Positions 45,865 through 54,597 of a stretch of DNA of 64,000 nucleotides are shown in pieces; position 1 is the stretch's first letter, and the number at the start of each line of letters is the position of its first letter. The translations under genes and the position numbers were made by a program. This stretch comes from Candidatus Sodalis pierantonius str. SOPE (lineage in GTDB: Bacteria > Pseudomonadota > Gammaproteobacteria > Enterobacterales > Enterobacteriaceae), in assembly GCF_000517405.1 (NCBI RefSeq), contig NZ_CP006568.1:868001-932000 (forward strand), in the 5' to 3' direction. The notes under the pieces were generated by a model, which did not search any database, was not told the DNA's origin, and was given only the letters and a program-made list of their open reading frames with translations.

Positions 45865-46559
45865 GCAGCGGATACCATCAAATAGCCCCGGCCGCGCAGC
45901 GTTTTGAACCAGGGATGCCCGTCTTTGCGTTCCGGCAGCTTGCGACGCAAATTGGAAATATGCATATCAATCGCCCGGTCAAACGGCGTCAATCGTTTGC
46001 CCAGGATCTCCTGGCTTAAATGCTCGCGCGACACGACCTGGCCCAGATGCTGCGCCAACAAATACAGCAAAGTAAATTCGGTTCCGGTCAATTCCAGCGG
46101 CGTACCGTCGAAGGTCGCCTCCTGCCGGCCTGGATTCAGGCGCAGAAAATCCACCTCAAGGGACGGGGTGCCCGCCTCGCCGGTCTGCTGTTGCTCCGTC
46201 CAGTGCGAGCGGCGCAGAATTGCCCGTATGCGCGCCACCAATTCGCGATCGTTAAACGGTTTGGGCAAATAATCATCTGCCCCCAACTCCAGGCCCAAAA
46301 CGCGATCCAGCTCGCTGCCGCGGGCGGTCAGCATAATCACCGGCGTCTGATGCTGCTGACGCAGCTCTTTCAGGGTGTCAATGCCATTCTTGCGCGGCAT
46401 CATCACATCAAGAAGCAATAAGTCAATGGAACTGTCCAACTGGCTCAACGCCTGTTCCCCGTCATGGGCCACCTGGACGTTAAAGCCTTCCATTTCCAAT
46501 AGTTCCTTCAACAACGACGTTAATTCGCGGTCATCATCAACCAAAAGGATTTTATTCAT
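45861..46559 (-). CDS. cpxR: response regulator CpxR
   Basis: CpxR is an OmpR/PhoB-class regulator. The receiver domain has the acidic pair in LVDDDREL, the phospho-acceptor Asp in LLLLDVMMP near residue 51 and the Lys in LPKPFNDREL. The C-terminal winged helix ends RGRGYLMVSAA. I chose the NKILLVDDD start at 46559 (232 residues, as in E. coli). Seven extra codons upstream are not conserved. It is divergent from cpxP. Confidence 0.97.
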   Translation of the reverse strand: MNKILLVDDDRELTSLLKELLEMEGFNVQVAHDGEQALSQLDSSIDLLLLDVMMPRKNGIDTLKELRQQHQTPVIMLTARGSELDRVLGLELGADDYLPKPFNDRELVARIRAILRRSHWTEQQQTGEAGTPSLEVDFLRLNPGRQEATFDGTPLELTGTEFTLLYLLAQHLGQVVSREHLSQEILGKRLTPFDRAIDMHISNLRRKLPERKDGHPWFKTLRGRGYLMVSAA

Positions 46560-46611
46560 TTTATTCACCTCCTGACGCAAAATACGTCATCAATCCCTTC
46601 CAATCCATGAC

Positions 46612-46626
46612 TTTACGTAGCTTTAC
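46612..46626 (-). promoter_or_regulatory. CpxR binding box between cpxR and cpxP
   Basis: On the minus strand the sequence reads GTAAA-GCTAC-GTAAA, an exact match to the GTAAA(N5)GTAAA consensus. It lies about 50 bp upstream of cpxR and 83 bp upstream of cpxP, so it can serve both cpxRA autoregulation and cpxP induction. Confidence 0.9.
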
Positions 46627-46708
46627 ACCGCCTGACGCATGTTTGCAGCGGCTTGGGTAAACTAACTTCCATCATATAGCGACAAAGAAACATGCCAAGG
46701 GGGCCGGG

Positions 46709-47197
46709 ATGCACAAATACATCCTCTTGTTCATCGCCGCCACGCTGGTCTCTGTTAATACTGTAGCCGCTGAAAAGAATACTTTGGAAAATTGGCAACA
46801 GGATGCCCTTACGCACCGGATACAGGATAGCCATTACAGCATGTTCGATGGCGTTAAGCTTACGGAACAGCAGCGGCAGCAGTTACGGGATCTCATGAGC
46901 CTCGCAAGTCGCGATACGCCCCGCATCAATATTAGCGAAATGGAACGCCTGCATACGCTGGTGACCGCTAAAACTTTTGACGAGGCCGCCGTTAGGGAAC
47001 AAACGGAAAAAATGGCCCAGGAGCAGGTTGCTCGTCAGGTTGAAATGGCTCGGGTGCGCAACCAAATGTATAACTTGCTTACGCCGGAACAGCAACAGAT
47101 TCTAGTGCAAAAGCATCTGCAGCGGATCAATGATTTAAAGTTGCAGATGGTGGACAGGATTTCGACTTCTGCCCAGAAGCCAGCAGTAAATGAATAA
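46709..47197 (+). CDS. cpxP: periplasmic Cpx regulator CpxP
   Basis: CpxP binds the CpxA sensor domain to dampen signalling and delivers misfolded pilins to DegP. The 162-residue protein has a signal peptide (KYILLFIAATLVSVNTVAA) and two LTxxQ motifs, LTEQQ near residue 50 and LTPEQ near 127. The start follows aaggggg. Divergent position and CpxR box fit CpxR control. In enterics fieF follows, but it is absent here. Confidence 0.95.
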   Translation: MHKYILLFIAATLVSVNTVAAEKNTLENWQQDALTHRIQDSHYSMFDGVKLTEQQRQQLRDLMSLASRDTPRINISEMERLHTLVTAKTFDEAAVREQTEKMAQEQVARQVEMARVRNQMYNLLTPEQQQILVQKHLQRINDLKLQMVDRISTSAQKPAVNE

Positions 47198-47208
47198 AGA
47201 TTCACTTT

Positions 47209-47270
47209 TTTATTCCTTGCCATAGACACCATCCCTGTCTTTCCCCGCCTCATCAGCGGGGTTTTTTTTA
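47209..47270 (+). ncRNA. cpxQ: CpxQ small RNA from the cpxP 3' UTR
   Basis: The segment ttccttgccatagacacc, followed by atccctgtc, matches the E. coli CpxQ sequence as I recall it. In E. coli CpxQ is cut from cpxP mRNA by RNase E and represses envelope mRNAs with Hfq. The terminator stem differs in sequence from E. coli but keeps its shape, so the seed region is conserved selectively. The exact processed 5' end is an estimate. Confidence 0.8.
47243..47270 (+). terminator. Rho-independent terminator of cpxP/CpxQ
   Basis: CCCCGC and GCGGGG flank a short loop (ctcatca) and are followed by eight or more T. It also forms the Hfq-binding 3' end of CpxQ. Confidence 0.88.
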
Positions 47271-47524
47271 TTGTGGCAGATGAAAAACCCTGCAAACCAA
47301 CCAAAGCGGATTGTCGGGCTCGCCGAGCATTGTGAATAACCGTGTGCCGCGAGTCTGTAAGCGGACCTCAGGTGTGCCCCAGGGAAACCACACAGGATTG
47401 TGCCTAAGGGCAACGTTACAGAGGATCCTTGGCGACTCTGAGTCGACGAGCCCAATGTCGTTTTGCCGCCTTGTTTCTGGCAAAGACGCACCCGCATCCT
47501 GACGCAAAAGCGGTGCCGACGGGC

Positions 47525-47953
47525 TCATGGGTTAATCGGCGTCTTTGCTTTCATTAGCAAAGGTAGAAGTTGCTTCTGAGTAAGGGGCGCCAGTGGGATA
47601 CTTTCGCTGGCTGACGGACTAAGCCAAATAACGTCTTCTATCTCCGCGGAGGCCGTGACGATATGGGCGGGTGCCGGCACGGCAAAAACATCCGCAATCA
47701 GCCTGTAGCCGGGTTCGTTGGCGGCGATATCGGTGAATTGCCCGAGAAAAGCGGCGTCCTCCTGCTTCGCAACCTGCATCTGAAGCTCCTCATGCAGTTC
47801 ACGCACCAACGCCGTTGCCGGCCGCTCGCCCGCCTCGATTTTGCCCCCCGGCTGCATAAAAAAGGCCGTATTCCGTTTCCTCACCAGCAATACGCGGCCC
47901 AACGGGTCAGTGATTACCGCCGCAGCGATATGGATTACTTTTTCATCCGCCAT
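47525..47953 (-). CDS. NUDIX hydrolase (MutT-like)
   Basis: The 142-residue protein has the NUDIX box GGKIEAGERPATALVRELHE followed by EL near residues 35-57, giving the metal-binding Glu residues of nucleoside-diphosphate-linked hydrolases. The N-terminus HIAAAVITDPLGRVLLVRKR is typical. Its substrate cannot be told. It starts 11 bp inside the upstream LOG-family gene, so the two form an operon. Confidence 0.88.
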   Translation of the reverse strand: MADEKVIHIAAAVITDPLGRVLLVRKRNTAFFMQPGGKIEAGERPATALVRELHEELQMQVAKQEDAAFLGQFTDIAANEPGYRLIADVFAVPAPAHIVTASAEIEDVIWLSPSASESIPLAPLTQKQLLPLLMKAKTPINP

Positions 47954-48533
47954 GTTCTTTTCTCTTATCTAGACCATTTGACGTCTGGCGCGCGGTAATC
48001 AGCGAAATATTCCGTAATTTCTGACATATTTTCCGAAAAAAAAGGAGCATATCTTCATAGTTCTTTTTCAGGAGGCCTTTGCTGACCATTTGACGAATCA
48101 TATCTTGCAGCGGGCGGTAAAAACCGTTGACATCAAAAAAGGCACAGGGCTTGGCATGAAGCCCGAGCTGAGCCCATGTCCATTGCTCGAAAATCTCTTC
48201 CAGCGTCCCGGCACCGCCAGGTAGCGCGATAAAAGCATCCGCCAGCTCAGCCATTTTCATTTTTCGTTCGTGCATGTTCGCGACGACGTGAAGGTGGGTT
48301 AATCCGGTATGGGCGATTTCACGCGCGACCAACGACTGCGGAATCGCCCCGATGACAGCGCCTCCGTACTGTAACGCCGCGTCAGCAACGGCCCCCATCA
48401 GTCCGACCTTTGCCCCGCCGTAGATGATACCCACCCCCTGTTTGGCTAACCGCTGGCCGACCTGGCTGGCGGCTTTGCTGTAAACTGGATCATTGCCGTT
48501 AGCGGAGCCGCAAAATATTCCTACACTACTCAT
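47943..48533 (-). CDS. LOG-family protein (TIGR00730, nucleotide phosphoribohydrolase type)
   Basis: The 196-residue protein has GIFCGSANGNDPVY at the start, IYGGAKVGLMGAVADAAL and the family signature LPGGAGTLEEIFEQWTWAQ. Members cleave nucleoside monophosphates, including cytokinin ribotides, to base and ribose phosphate. The tail after LRNISLITARQ looks divergent. It is the first gene of a two-gene unit with the NUDIX hydrolase, which suggests nucleotide clean-up. Confidence 0.88.
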   Translation of the reverse strand: MSSVGIFCGSANGNDPVYSKAASQVGQRLAKQGVGIIYGGAKVGLMGAVADAALQYGGAVIGAIPQSLVAREIAHTGLTHLHVVANMHERKMKMAELADAFIALPGGAGTLEEIFEQWTWAQLGLHAKPCAFFDVNGFYRPLQDMIRQMVSKGLLKKNYEDMLLFFRKICQKLRNISLITARQTSNGLDKRKEHGG

Positions 48534-48993
48534 ATGATTAACCTGTAATTTAGCTGGCTGTATGCGGTTTCCCCCTGTGGGTGGCCGCTCGTGCCGAACG
48601 TTTCTAACATCCGTTTGCCCTCAACATAACGTGAATCAGGGCGCAAATGCAGCGTTAAGCCGATCGCAAACGACGACGATGCCAGGCCCATGTTGAGGCT
48701 GCACTTGCCGCCTAACGCAGCGTTTAAGGGTTGCAGACCCTATGTTTAGGGTAATGGCCCGGAGCTGTCTTTTATGGCCGCGATGCGGTACGCAACGATT
48801 TGGCGCGATGGCAGCGCTTTGGCCCCGCCATCTCGGCATGATTTTATCGTTTACCGCCTCTGTTCGCCAGATAAAGCCGGGGTTGGGGCTGGAGCAAAAA
48901 CAGGCGGAAAATTTATCCACCGCGATCAAATGAAATGAAGGGATGATGCCCTCATAGGCGCCGCTTTTCCGCGCATCTTTATCCTGATGCCCC
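48534..48993. other. 460-bp stretch with no recognisable gene
   Basis: A 63-codon frame at 48742-48933 resembles nothing known. No terminator, tRNA or promoter can be supported. Confidence 0.4.
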
Positions 48994-49555
48994 TTATTTC
49001 AGCTCAGCATTTGACCTAGTGTCTTTCTTGTCCGCCCTATTTGGCGCCAAGGGTTCCGCCGTCGTGCCACAACAGCCGTCTTGAGGGGGAGACGTTACGA
49101 TAGTTTCTTGACGATAATAGGAAAAGATGACGCCTGGGATCCATTCTTTCGACGGTCTCCACGGCAGAGCGTCTTCGCTTCGGTAGCCCGAGAGCAACGT
49201 TATTTCACTTTGCAGATGTGCTTTTATTTTAAGATCGATATCATAGTCATTAATATAGGGATAGAGTAAGAAAATGAGTTGAGGCGAGGTCAAACTCAAT
49301 GCGGCGGCGGGATCGATGCTTGTCCGGGCTATGATGAATGTACGTGCGTATTTATCACCATTTATATAATTCCAATTATCACGGCTCGGCATAATCGAAT
49401 AGCATGAGTTCAAGTGTTAAATAGAACAAAGCACGGTGAATCACTTTCTGTTTGTCAAGGTGAACAAGATTTTCAAGGCTTTGTTGGTGGAAGTGCTCGA
49501 GTAAAATAGCGCACTGTAATTTTTTGAATGCTAACAGGGTAATTCTATTCATCTT
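48994..49555 (-). pseudogene. unrecognised AT-rich coding remnant, apparently frameshifted
   Basis: From about 49555 the frame NRITLLAFKKLQCAILLEH continues to LMLFDYAEP and stops near 49379. A second frame picks up around 49400 (SRDNWNYINGDKYARTFIIA) and runs to 48994. Joined, they would give about 190 residues with soluble, helix-rich character and no signal peptide or known motif. Low GC compared with neighbours suggests acquired DNA. It could equally be two unrelated open frames. Confidence 0.4.
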
Positions 49556-49963
49556 TTCTTGTTTAATAAGCATAAAAAATCCTCATAATCATTGACGGGT
49601 ATTCGTAAGTGATAAAACTGGAATGAATCAGCAAAAAGGTTACTGGAAAAAAACGATAGCGAATAGCGTTTATTCTAGACATTGGCGAAGCGTGACCTTT
49701 TCATTTAAGAAACACATTCCCGGCGTCAATAGAGTTTTGACGAATGCTAAGTGAGTAATAAACCTATGGCGGAAATCTTACCATGGCACATCGGCCATGA
49801 GGCATCCGGCGACGGAGGAGGTGTCGGGCTGACATTAGGCTGAAGATGCCCGCGGGATGTCGTTGATCAGGGCCTTGTAAAGATTGTTGAGAGCAGTAAA
49901 ATATATCTCAAAGCCTTTGCATAACGTCTTGCAATAAAAAATAACTCAATAAGGATTATGACG
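49556..49963. other. 408-bp AT-rich non-coding stretch
   Basis: No open frame or known RNA is recognised. An aagga ribosome-binding site at 49951-49955 belongs to the split zinc-ribbon/TM2 gene. Confidence 0.5.
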
Positions 49964-50058
49964 ATGGGAAATTATGTTTACTGCCGGGGCTGTGGGAAGG
50001 AAATCCATGAAACAGCAAGAAGTTGCCCGCACTGTGGCGCCATCATTAGCGTCATCGG

Positions 50059-51113
50059 GGCTTTGTTGAATAAATCGAACTTTTAGGTGACTGGCGGCTA
50101 TGATCACTACATTCGTTTCAACATCAGGTCCCCATGGCAAAGCAAAAGTTTAAAATTACCAACTGGCCCGCATATAACAATGCGCTCAGGCAGCGGGGGG
50201 ACCTGACAGTATGGCTTGATGAGTCAGCCATTGCTGCATGGACTGAGAGTACACCACCTGAACATCGTGGCCGGCCGCTTCACTACACCGATATGGCCAT
50301 TACCACGGTTCTGATGATAAAGCGCGTGTTTAACCTTTCGCTCCGGGCGTTACAGGGTTTCGTTGACTCGATTTTTAAACTGATGGGGCTGTCGCTGCGC
50401 TGCCCAGATTACTCTCTGGTCAGCCGGCGAGCAAAAACCGTCGACATCAGCATAAAAACGCCAACCCGCGGCGAAATCTCACACCTGGTCATCGATGGCA
50501 CCGGCCTGAAAATCTTCGGCGAAGGCGAATGGAAAGTCAGGCAGCATGGGGCTGAGAGGCGCAGAGTATGGCGCAAGCTTCATCTGGCAGTAGATAGCGC
50601 GACACATGAAATTATCTGTGCCGATTTATCGCTAAGCGGTACGACAGATGCGCAGGCGCTGCCCGGGCTGATTAACCAAACCCACCGGAAAATCAGGGAA
50701 GCGTCGGCTGACAGTGCTTACGATACGCGTTACTGTCATGATGCTCTGCTGAGGAAAAAAATAAAGCCGCTTATCCCACCGCGAAGTGGTGCGCAATATT
50801 GGCCAGCTCGATACCATGAGCGTAACCATGCGGTGGCAAATCAGCATCTGAGCGGCAATAACGATACCTGGAAAAAGAAAGTAGGTTATCACCGGCGTTC
50901 ACTGGCTGAAACGGCCATGTTCCGGTTTAAAATACTTCTGGGTGGTCATCTGAGTCTGCATGACTATGACGCGCAGGTAGGTGAGGCTATGGCAATGGTC
51001 AAAGCGCTTAACCGGATCACGTTGTTAGGAATGCCAAACAGCGTCCGCATCATGTAACAATCGCCCTGATAGGGAGGAAGTCGTCAAAAATTTCGGATTT
51101 ATTCAACAAAGCG
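50059..51113 (+). mobile_element. IS5-family (IS903-type) insertion sequence, copy 2, complete
   Basis: The 1055-bp element is bounded by ggctttgttgaataaatc (50059-50076) and gatttattcaacaaagcg at the right end. A 9-bp direct repeat, cgtcatcgg, occurs at 50050-50058 and 51114-51122, the duplication length of the IS903 group. The outermost base pair of the termini is not inverted-complementary, so the boundary could shift by one base. Confidence 0.96.
50134..51057 (+). CDS. IS5/IS903-group DDE transposase, copy 2
   Basis: The 307-residue transposase differs from the window-start copy by one residue (Ile in RFKILLGG). The DDE residues in LVIDGTG, ADSAYDTR and LAETAMFRFK are intact. The element has both ends, so it is likely able to move. 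Confidence 0.95.
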   Translation: MAKQKFKITNWPAYNNALRQRGDLTVWLDESAIAAWTESTPPEHRGRPLHYTDMAITTVLMIKRVFNLSLRALQGFVDSIFKLMGLSLRCPDYSLVSRRAKTVDISIKTPTRGEISHLVIDGTGLKIFGEGEWKVRQHGAERRRVWRKLHLAVDSATHEIICADLSLSGTTDAQALPGLINQTHRKIREASADSAYDTRYCHDALLRKKIKPLIPPRSGAQYWPARYHERNHAVANQHLSGNNDTWKKKVGYHRRSLAETAMFRFKILLGGHLSLHDYDAQVGEAMAMVKALNRITLLGMPNSVRIM

Positions 51114-51282
51114 CGTCATCGGCAGTAAAAACCGCATTGCCGCCGCGCTGTTGGCGTTTTTTCTGGGTGGCCTTGGTGTTCATAAATTTTATCTGGGCAA
51201 AATTGGGCAAGGGGTGCTTTACCTGCTGTTTTGCTGGACCTTCATTGCCGCATTTATCGCGTTCATCGAATTTATCGTCTAT

Positions 51283-51579
51283 TTATGCACTTCTGATGAA
51301 AAATTCGCCAGAAAGTATGGTTGACCGCCGGCCGTCGAATAAACCCTGCACGTCATCAAGCGTCTCGCTGGCGATGAATTCCTGGTGGATGAATTGTTTT
51401 AGCCAGCAGCAAGAGTCCTTGGCCTGTTCGACCTGCTCGCTTTGATCGTTAACGTGCGCCACATCGCTTACGCCCGAGGCCACTACCCTGCTATCGGCCA
51501 ACATTAGCACCGCGGCGCGCAAAAAGATGAACGGCGAAGGGAAAATCAGCGCCGCCGCTGCCGCGAACCATGATTTCAT
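51283..51579 (-). CDS. possible small secreted or membrane protein, doubtful
   Basis: The 98-residue frame begins KSWFAAAAALIFPSPFIF, a signal-peptide or membrane-like segment, then a polar region with VNDQSEQVEQAKDSCCWL. Its 3' end overlaps the TM2 gene on the other strand by 42 bp, and no good Shine-Dalgarno precedes it. It is divergent from the PEP-mutase-like gene. No family is recognised, and it may be spurious. Confidence 0.25.
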   Translation of the reverse strand: MKSWFAAAAALIFPSPFIFLRAAVLMLADSRVVASGVSDVAHVNDQSEQVEQAKDSCCWLKQFIHQEFIASETLDDVQGLFDGRRSTILSGEFFIRSA

Positions 51580-51596
51580 CCGATAAGGAGTAAACT

Positions 51597-52343
51597 ATGT
51601 CTAAGCACGCGATGTTGCGCTCGGCGCTCAACGGCCGGCGGTTTTTCACCGTCATGGCCGCCCATAATCCCTTGTGTGCGCGGCTTGCTGAAGAGGCGGG
51701 TTTTGACGGCATCTGGGGCAGCGGTTTCGAGTTGGCGGCCAGCTATGCGGTGCCGATTTTGCCCATGGGGATTCATCTGGAGATGATGCGCGCCATCGCA
51801 TCCGTCGTCGCGACGCCTGTGATTGCGGATATCGATACCGGCTTTGGTAACGTGGTGAATGTCAGCTATGTTATCCCGCAGTATGAGGCGGCCGGCGTTT
51901 CAGCGGTGGTGATGGAGGATAAAACCTTTCCCAAAGACACGAGCCTGCGCGCCGGTGGGCGGCAAGAATTAGTCAATACCGAGACGTTTCAGGGTAAGAT
52001 TGGCGCCGCTATCGACGCCCGACAGAATAATAATTTAGTGATCATCGCCCGGGTTGAGGCGTTGATTGCAGGGCTGGGCCAGGAAGAAGCATTGCGCCGG
52101 GCTTACGCATACCAGGAAGCGGGCGCGGATGCGATCCTCATCCATTCCCGGCAGAAAACGCCCGCCGAGATCCTCGCTTTCATCGATGCCTGGGCCGGCC
52201 GGGTTCCGCTGGTGCTAGTGCCTACGGCCTATCCACAGCTTACCGAGTCGACCATTGCCGCCAGCGGCAAAGTGGGGATCGTCATTGATGGGAATCACGC
52301 TATCCGCGCCGCAGTGGGGGCGATGCGCAGTCTCTTTGGGTAG
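51597..52343 (+). pseudogene. PEP mutase / isocitrate lyase-family protein, truncated by an amber codon
   Basis: This is a TIM-barrel enzyme of the phosphonopyruvate hydrolase/PEP mutase group. The 248 residues have GRRFFTVMAAHNPLCARLAE, DIDTGFGNVVNVSYVI, VMEDKTFPKDTS (in place of the usual EDK-PK loop) and ARVEALIAGLG. TAG at 52341 ends it, yet the next 38 codons stay in frame (IRRDGGIHRVDAALPTVSD to AVESKFLK, TAA at 52458-52460) and look like the family's C-terminus. The start follows aaggag. Partial activity cannot be excluded. Confidence 0.82.
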
Positions 52344-52539
52344 ATACGGCGCGATGGCGGCATTCATCGCGTGGATGCCGCATTACCTACCGTGAGCGAT
52401 ATTATCGCGCTGCAAGGCGACGCCAGAATGCGCGCGGTGGAGAGCAAATTCCTCAAATAAAAGCGACGGCGAAAACCGGGCTGGATAGCAGCGGTGCGGA
52501 TGATAGCGCTCACCGCAAAAAATCGGGAGCCGCCCGGGC

Positions 52540-52938
52540 CTATTCGCGCATCAGTCTCGAGCTATTGGCCAGCCACAATGTCACCACCAATATCAAAATG
52601 GCGGAGGAATAACATAGCGTATCCAACGGGTTTTCATGATCGACGACGATGAGTTGGATGATGGCCGTGATGCCTATATAAATAAAGTAACGTAGGGGAA
52701 AGTGATATCCGGACTGGAAATATTTCACTATCAGAGCGATAAATTCAAAGTAAAGAAAATAAGTGACAATGCCTTCGATAAGCAGGTAGGTGGAACTTTG
52801 CTCTCTAGCGTTGAGCAGCACCCGTGCCAAATCGAAGGTTTTCCTGCCCAAGAAAATAATCAATATTATACTCAAGCATACCAGGCCGATATTCAAAATC
52901 ATTTGCAGTGCATCGGCAATACGCGTTCCGGAAATCAT
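52540..52938 (-). CDS. psiE: phosphate-starvation-inducible protein PsiE
   Basis: The 132-residue inner-membrane protein has four hydrophobic helices. YFLYFEFIALIVKYFQSG and HFPLRYFIYIGITAII are nearly identical to E. coli PsiE, a small family induced by phosphate starvation with unknown biochemical role. Length fits (E. coli 136). No lesion is seen. Confidence 0.93.
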   Translation of the reverse strand: MISGTRIADALQMILNIGLVCLSIILIIFLGRKTFDLARVLLNAREQSSTYLLIEGIVTYFLYFEFIALIVKYFQSGYHFPLRYFIYIGITAIIQLIVVDHENPLDTLCYSSAILILVVTLWLANSSRLMRE

Positions 52939-53430
52939 GGTGTCATTACCCTGCGTTAACAGTATCTGGGGATCTCAGCGGCAGTATAACGCTTTTCAAT
53001 GTGACTTATGTCACAAAATAAGACTGAGGCGGTTAACCGGCGTCCGGTTTAACTGCGGTTTAAATTAAGGCGAGGGTTGATACCATGGTAGACGGGCTAT
53101 CGCGCCGTGCGAAGGCGGTTGGTACTAAAATGGTATATAAACAGCACCTTGTTAGCACCGGTGCATGCTTGACGGCAGGGATTTATGCTGCCGATGTGGT
53201 GCCGGTGGCCACATTAAAGCGGAAGCGGTCGGGTACGTTTTACAGTATGATATGTACCGTGAAACGGGTATTTATTCGCTGAGTATTGGAAAGTAGTCTG
53301 ACATGAATCAATTCAGCTTTGGCGTTTTGTCATACTCTTTCATCACAAGCCCCGGCATTCGTTGCTGATGGGAAAAGCGGTAACAAACGTATTGTATTCT
53401 ACAAGCAGTATTTTAAGTTCAGAGGTAGTC
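52939..53430. other. 492-bp intergenic stretch upstream of pfkA
   Basis: An open frame at 53085-53282 is not similar to any family and lacks a ribosome-binding site. The interval probably holds the pfkA promoter. fieF, which lies between cpxP and pfkA in enterics, is not present here or at 47.2-47.5 kb. Confidence 0.5.
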
Positions 53431-54393
53431 ATGATTAAAAAAATCGGTGTACTGACAAGCGGCGGTGATTCACCAGGAATGAATGCGGCCATCCGGGGCG
53501 TCGTGCGGGCCGGGCTTTCCGAAGGCCTGGAAGTTTACGGAATTTATGATGGTTACCTGGGCCTATTTCAGGATCGGATGGCGAAACTGGACCGCTATAG
53601 CGTCTCGGATATGATTAACCGCGGCGGTACCTTTCTCGGCTCCGCTCGTTTTCCAGAATTCCGAGAGGAGGGCACGCGCGCTATCGCTATTGAAAACATG
53701 ACCAAGCGCGGCCTGGATGCACTGGTGGTGATCGGCGGCGACGGCTCCTATATGGGCGCCAAGCGCTTGACTGAAATGGGTTTCCCCTGTATTGGCCTGC
53801 CTGGCACGATTGATAATGACGTGGCGGGCACCGATTACACTATTGGCTATTTTACCGCGCTGGAAACCGTCGTCGAGGCTATCGACCGCCTGCGCGACAC
53901 CTCTACGTCCCATCAACGTATCTCCATCGTGGAAGTCATGGGCCGGTATTGCGGTGATTTGACCATGGCGGCGGCCATTGCCGGCGGCTGCGAATTCATT
54001 GTGCTACCTGAAGTGGAATTCAAACCGGAAGACCTGGTTTACGAAATCAAGGCGGGTATTGCTAAGGGTAAAAAACACGCCATTGTCGCTATCACCGAAC
54101 ACGTCTGTAATGTCGCCGAGTTGGCGCAATACATCGAAAAAGAAACGGGACGGGAAACCCGCGCCACGGTGCTGGGCCATATCCAGCGCGGCGGCAGTCC
54201 GGTGGCGTACGATCGTATTTTGGCCTCGCGCATGGGCGCGTATTCCATCGAACTGCTGTTGCAGGGCTATGGTGGCCGTTGTGTTGGGGTGCAAAATGAG
54301 CGGTTGGTGCATCACGATATCGTTGACGCCATCGAAAATATGAAACGGCCCTTCCGCAGCGATATTCTGGAAACGGCAAAAAAACTCTTCTGA
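53431..54393 (+). CDS. pfkA: ATP-dependent 6-phosphofructokinase
   Basis: PfkA commits fructose 6-phosphate to glycolysis. The ATP site GGDGSYMGAKRL, the catalytic PGTIDNDVAGTD with Asp near 127 and MGRYCGDLT are intact. The ATG at 53431 (IKKIGVLTSGGDSPGMNAAI) follows agagg and gives the standard 320 residues. The frame extends 23 codons upstream without similarity. Confidence 0.97.
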   Translation: MIKKIGVLTSGGDSPGMNAAIRGVVRAGLSEGLEVYGIYDGYLGLFQDRMAKLDRYSVSDMINRGGTFLGSARFPEFREEGTRAIAIENMTKRGLDALVVIGGDGSYMGAKRLTEMGFPCIGLPGTIDNDVAGTDYTIGYFTALETVVEAIDRLRDTSTSHQRISIVEVMGRYCGDLTMAAAIAGGCEFIVLPEVEFKPEDLVYEIKAGIAKGKKHAIVAITEHVCNVAELAQYIEKETGRETRATVLGHIQRGGSPVAYDRILASRMGAYSIELLLQGYGGRCVGVQNERLVHHDIVDAIENMKRPFRSDILETAKKLF

Positions 54394-54597
54394 TTTCGCC
54401 GGCTGGCTTGCCCTCGCTGCTGGGGGCAAGCGCTTTGGCGCGCCGTGCGCCGGCTCCCCTCATGCTTCATGCTGACAATTCACATTATATTCTTTGGTTA
54501 TATAAACTATTTTTATATTCTTTTAGCTGGCTATATTTTTCTGCCACTCTCTGCAAAAAACGTTTTCAATTCCAAACATTTCCAGAGGGAGTGAAAG

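Larger units (their letters stand above)
49964..51324 (+). pseudogene. zinc-ribbon TM2-domain membrane protein, split by IS5
   Basis: The ATG at 49964 follows aagga. The first part encodes a zinc ribbon with two CxxC pairs (CRGCGK and CPHCGA). After the IS5 and one target copy, the frame resumes at 51123 with a TM2 domain: LLAFFLGGLGVHKFYLGKIG, GVLYLLFCWTF and FIEFIVYL, ending RKYG at 51324. Removing the IS and one 9-bp duplicate restores a perfect 98-codon frame. The family has two membrane helices and no known enzymatic role. The second half carries no extra stops, so the insertion is recent. Confidence 0.93.

Noticed and set aside
47268..47528. 86-residue minus-strand frame downstream of cpxP
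   Set aside because: Its end lies in the CpxQ terminator, and the protein resembles no family I can name. Not enough to call a gene or a phage remnant.
53085..53282. 65-residue frame upstream of pfkA
   Set aside because: No recognisable similarity or ribosome-binding site. Treated as intergenic.
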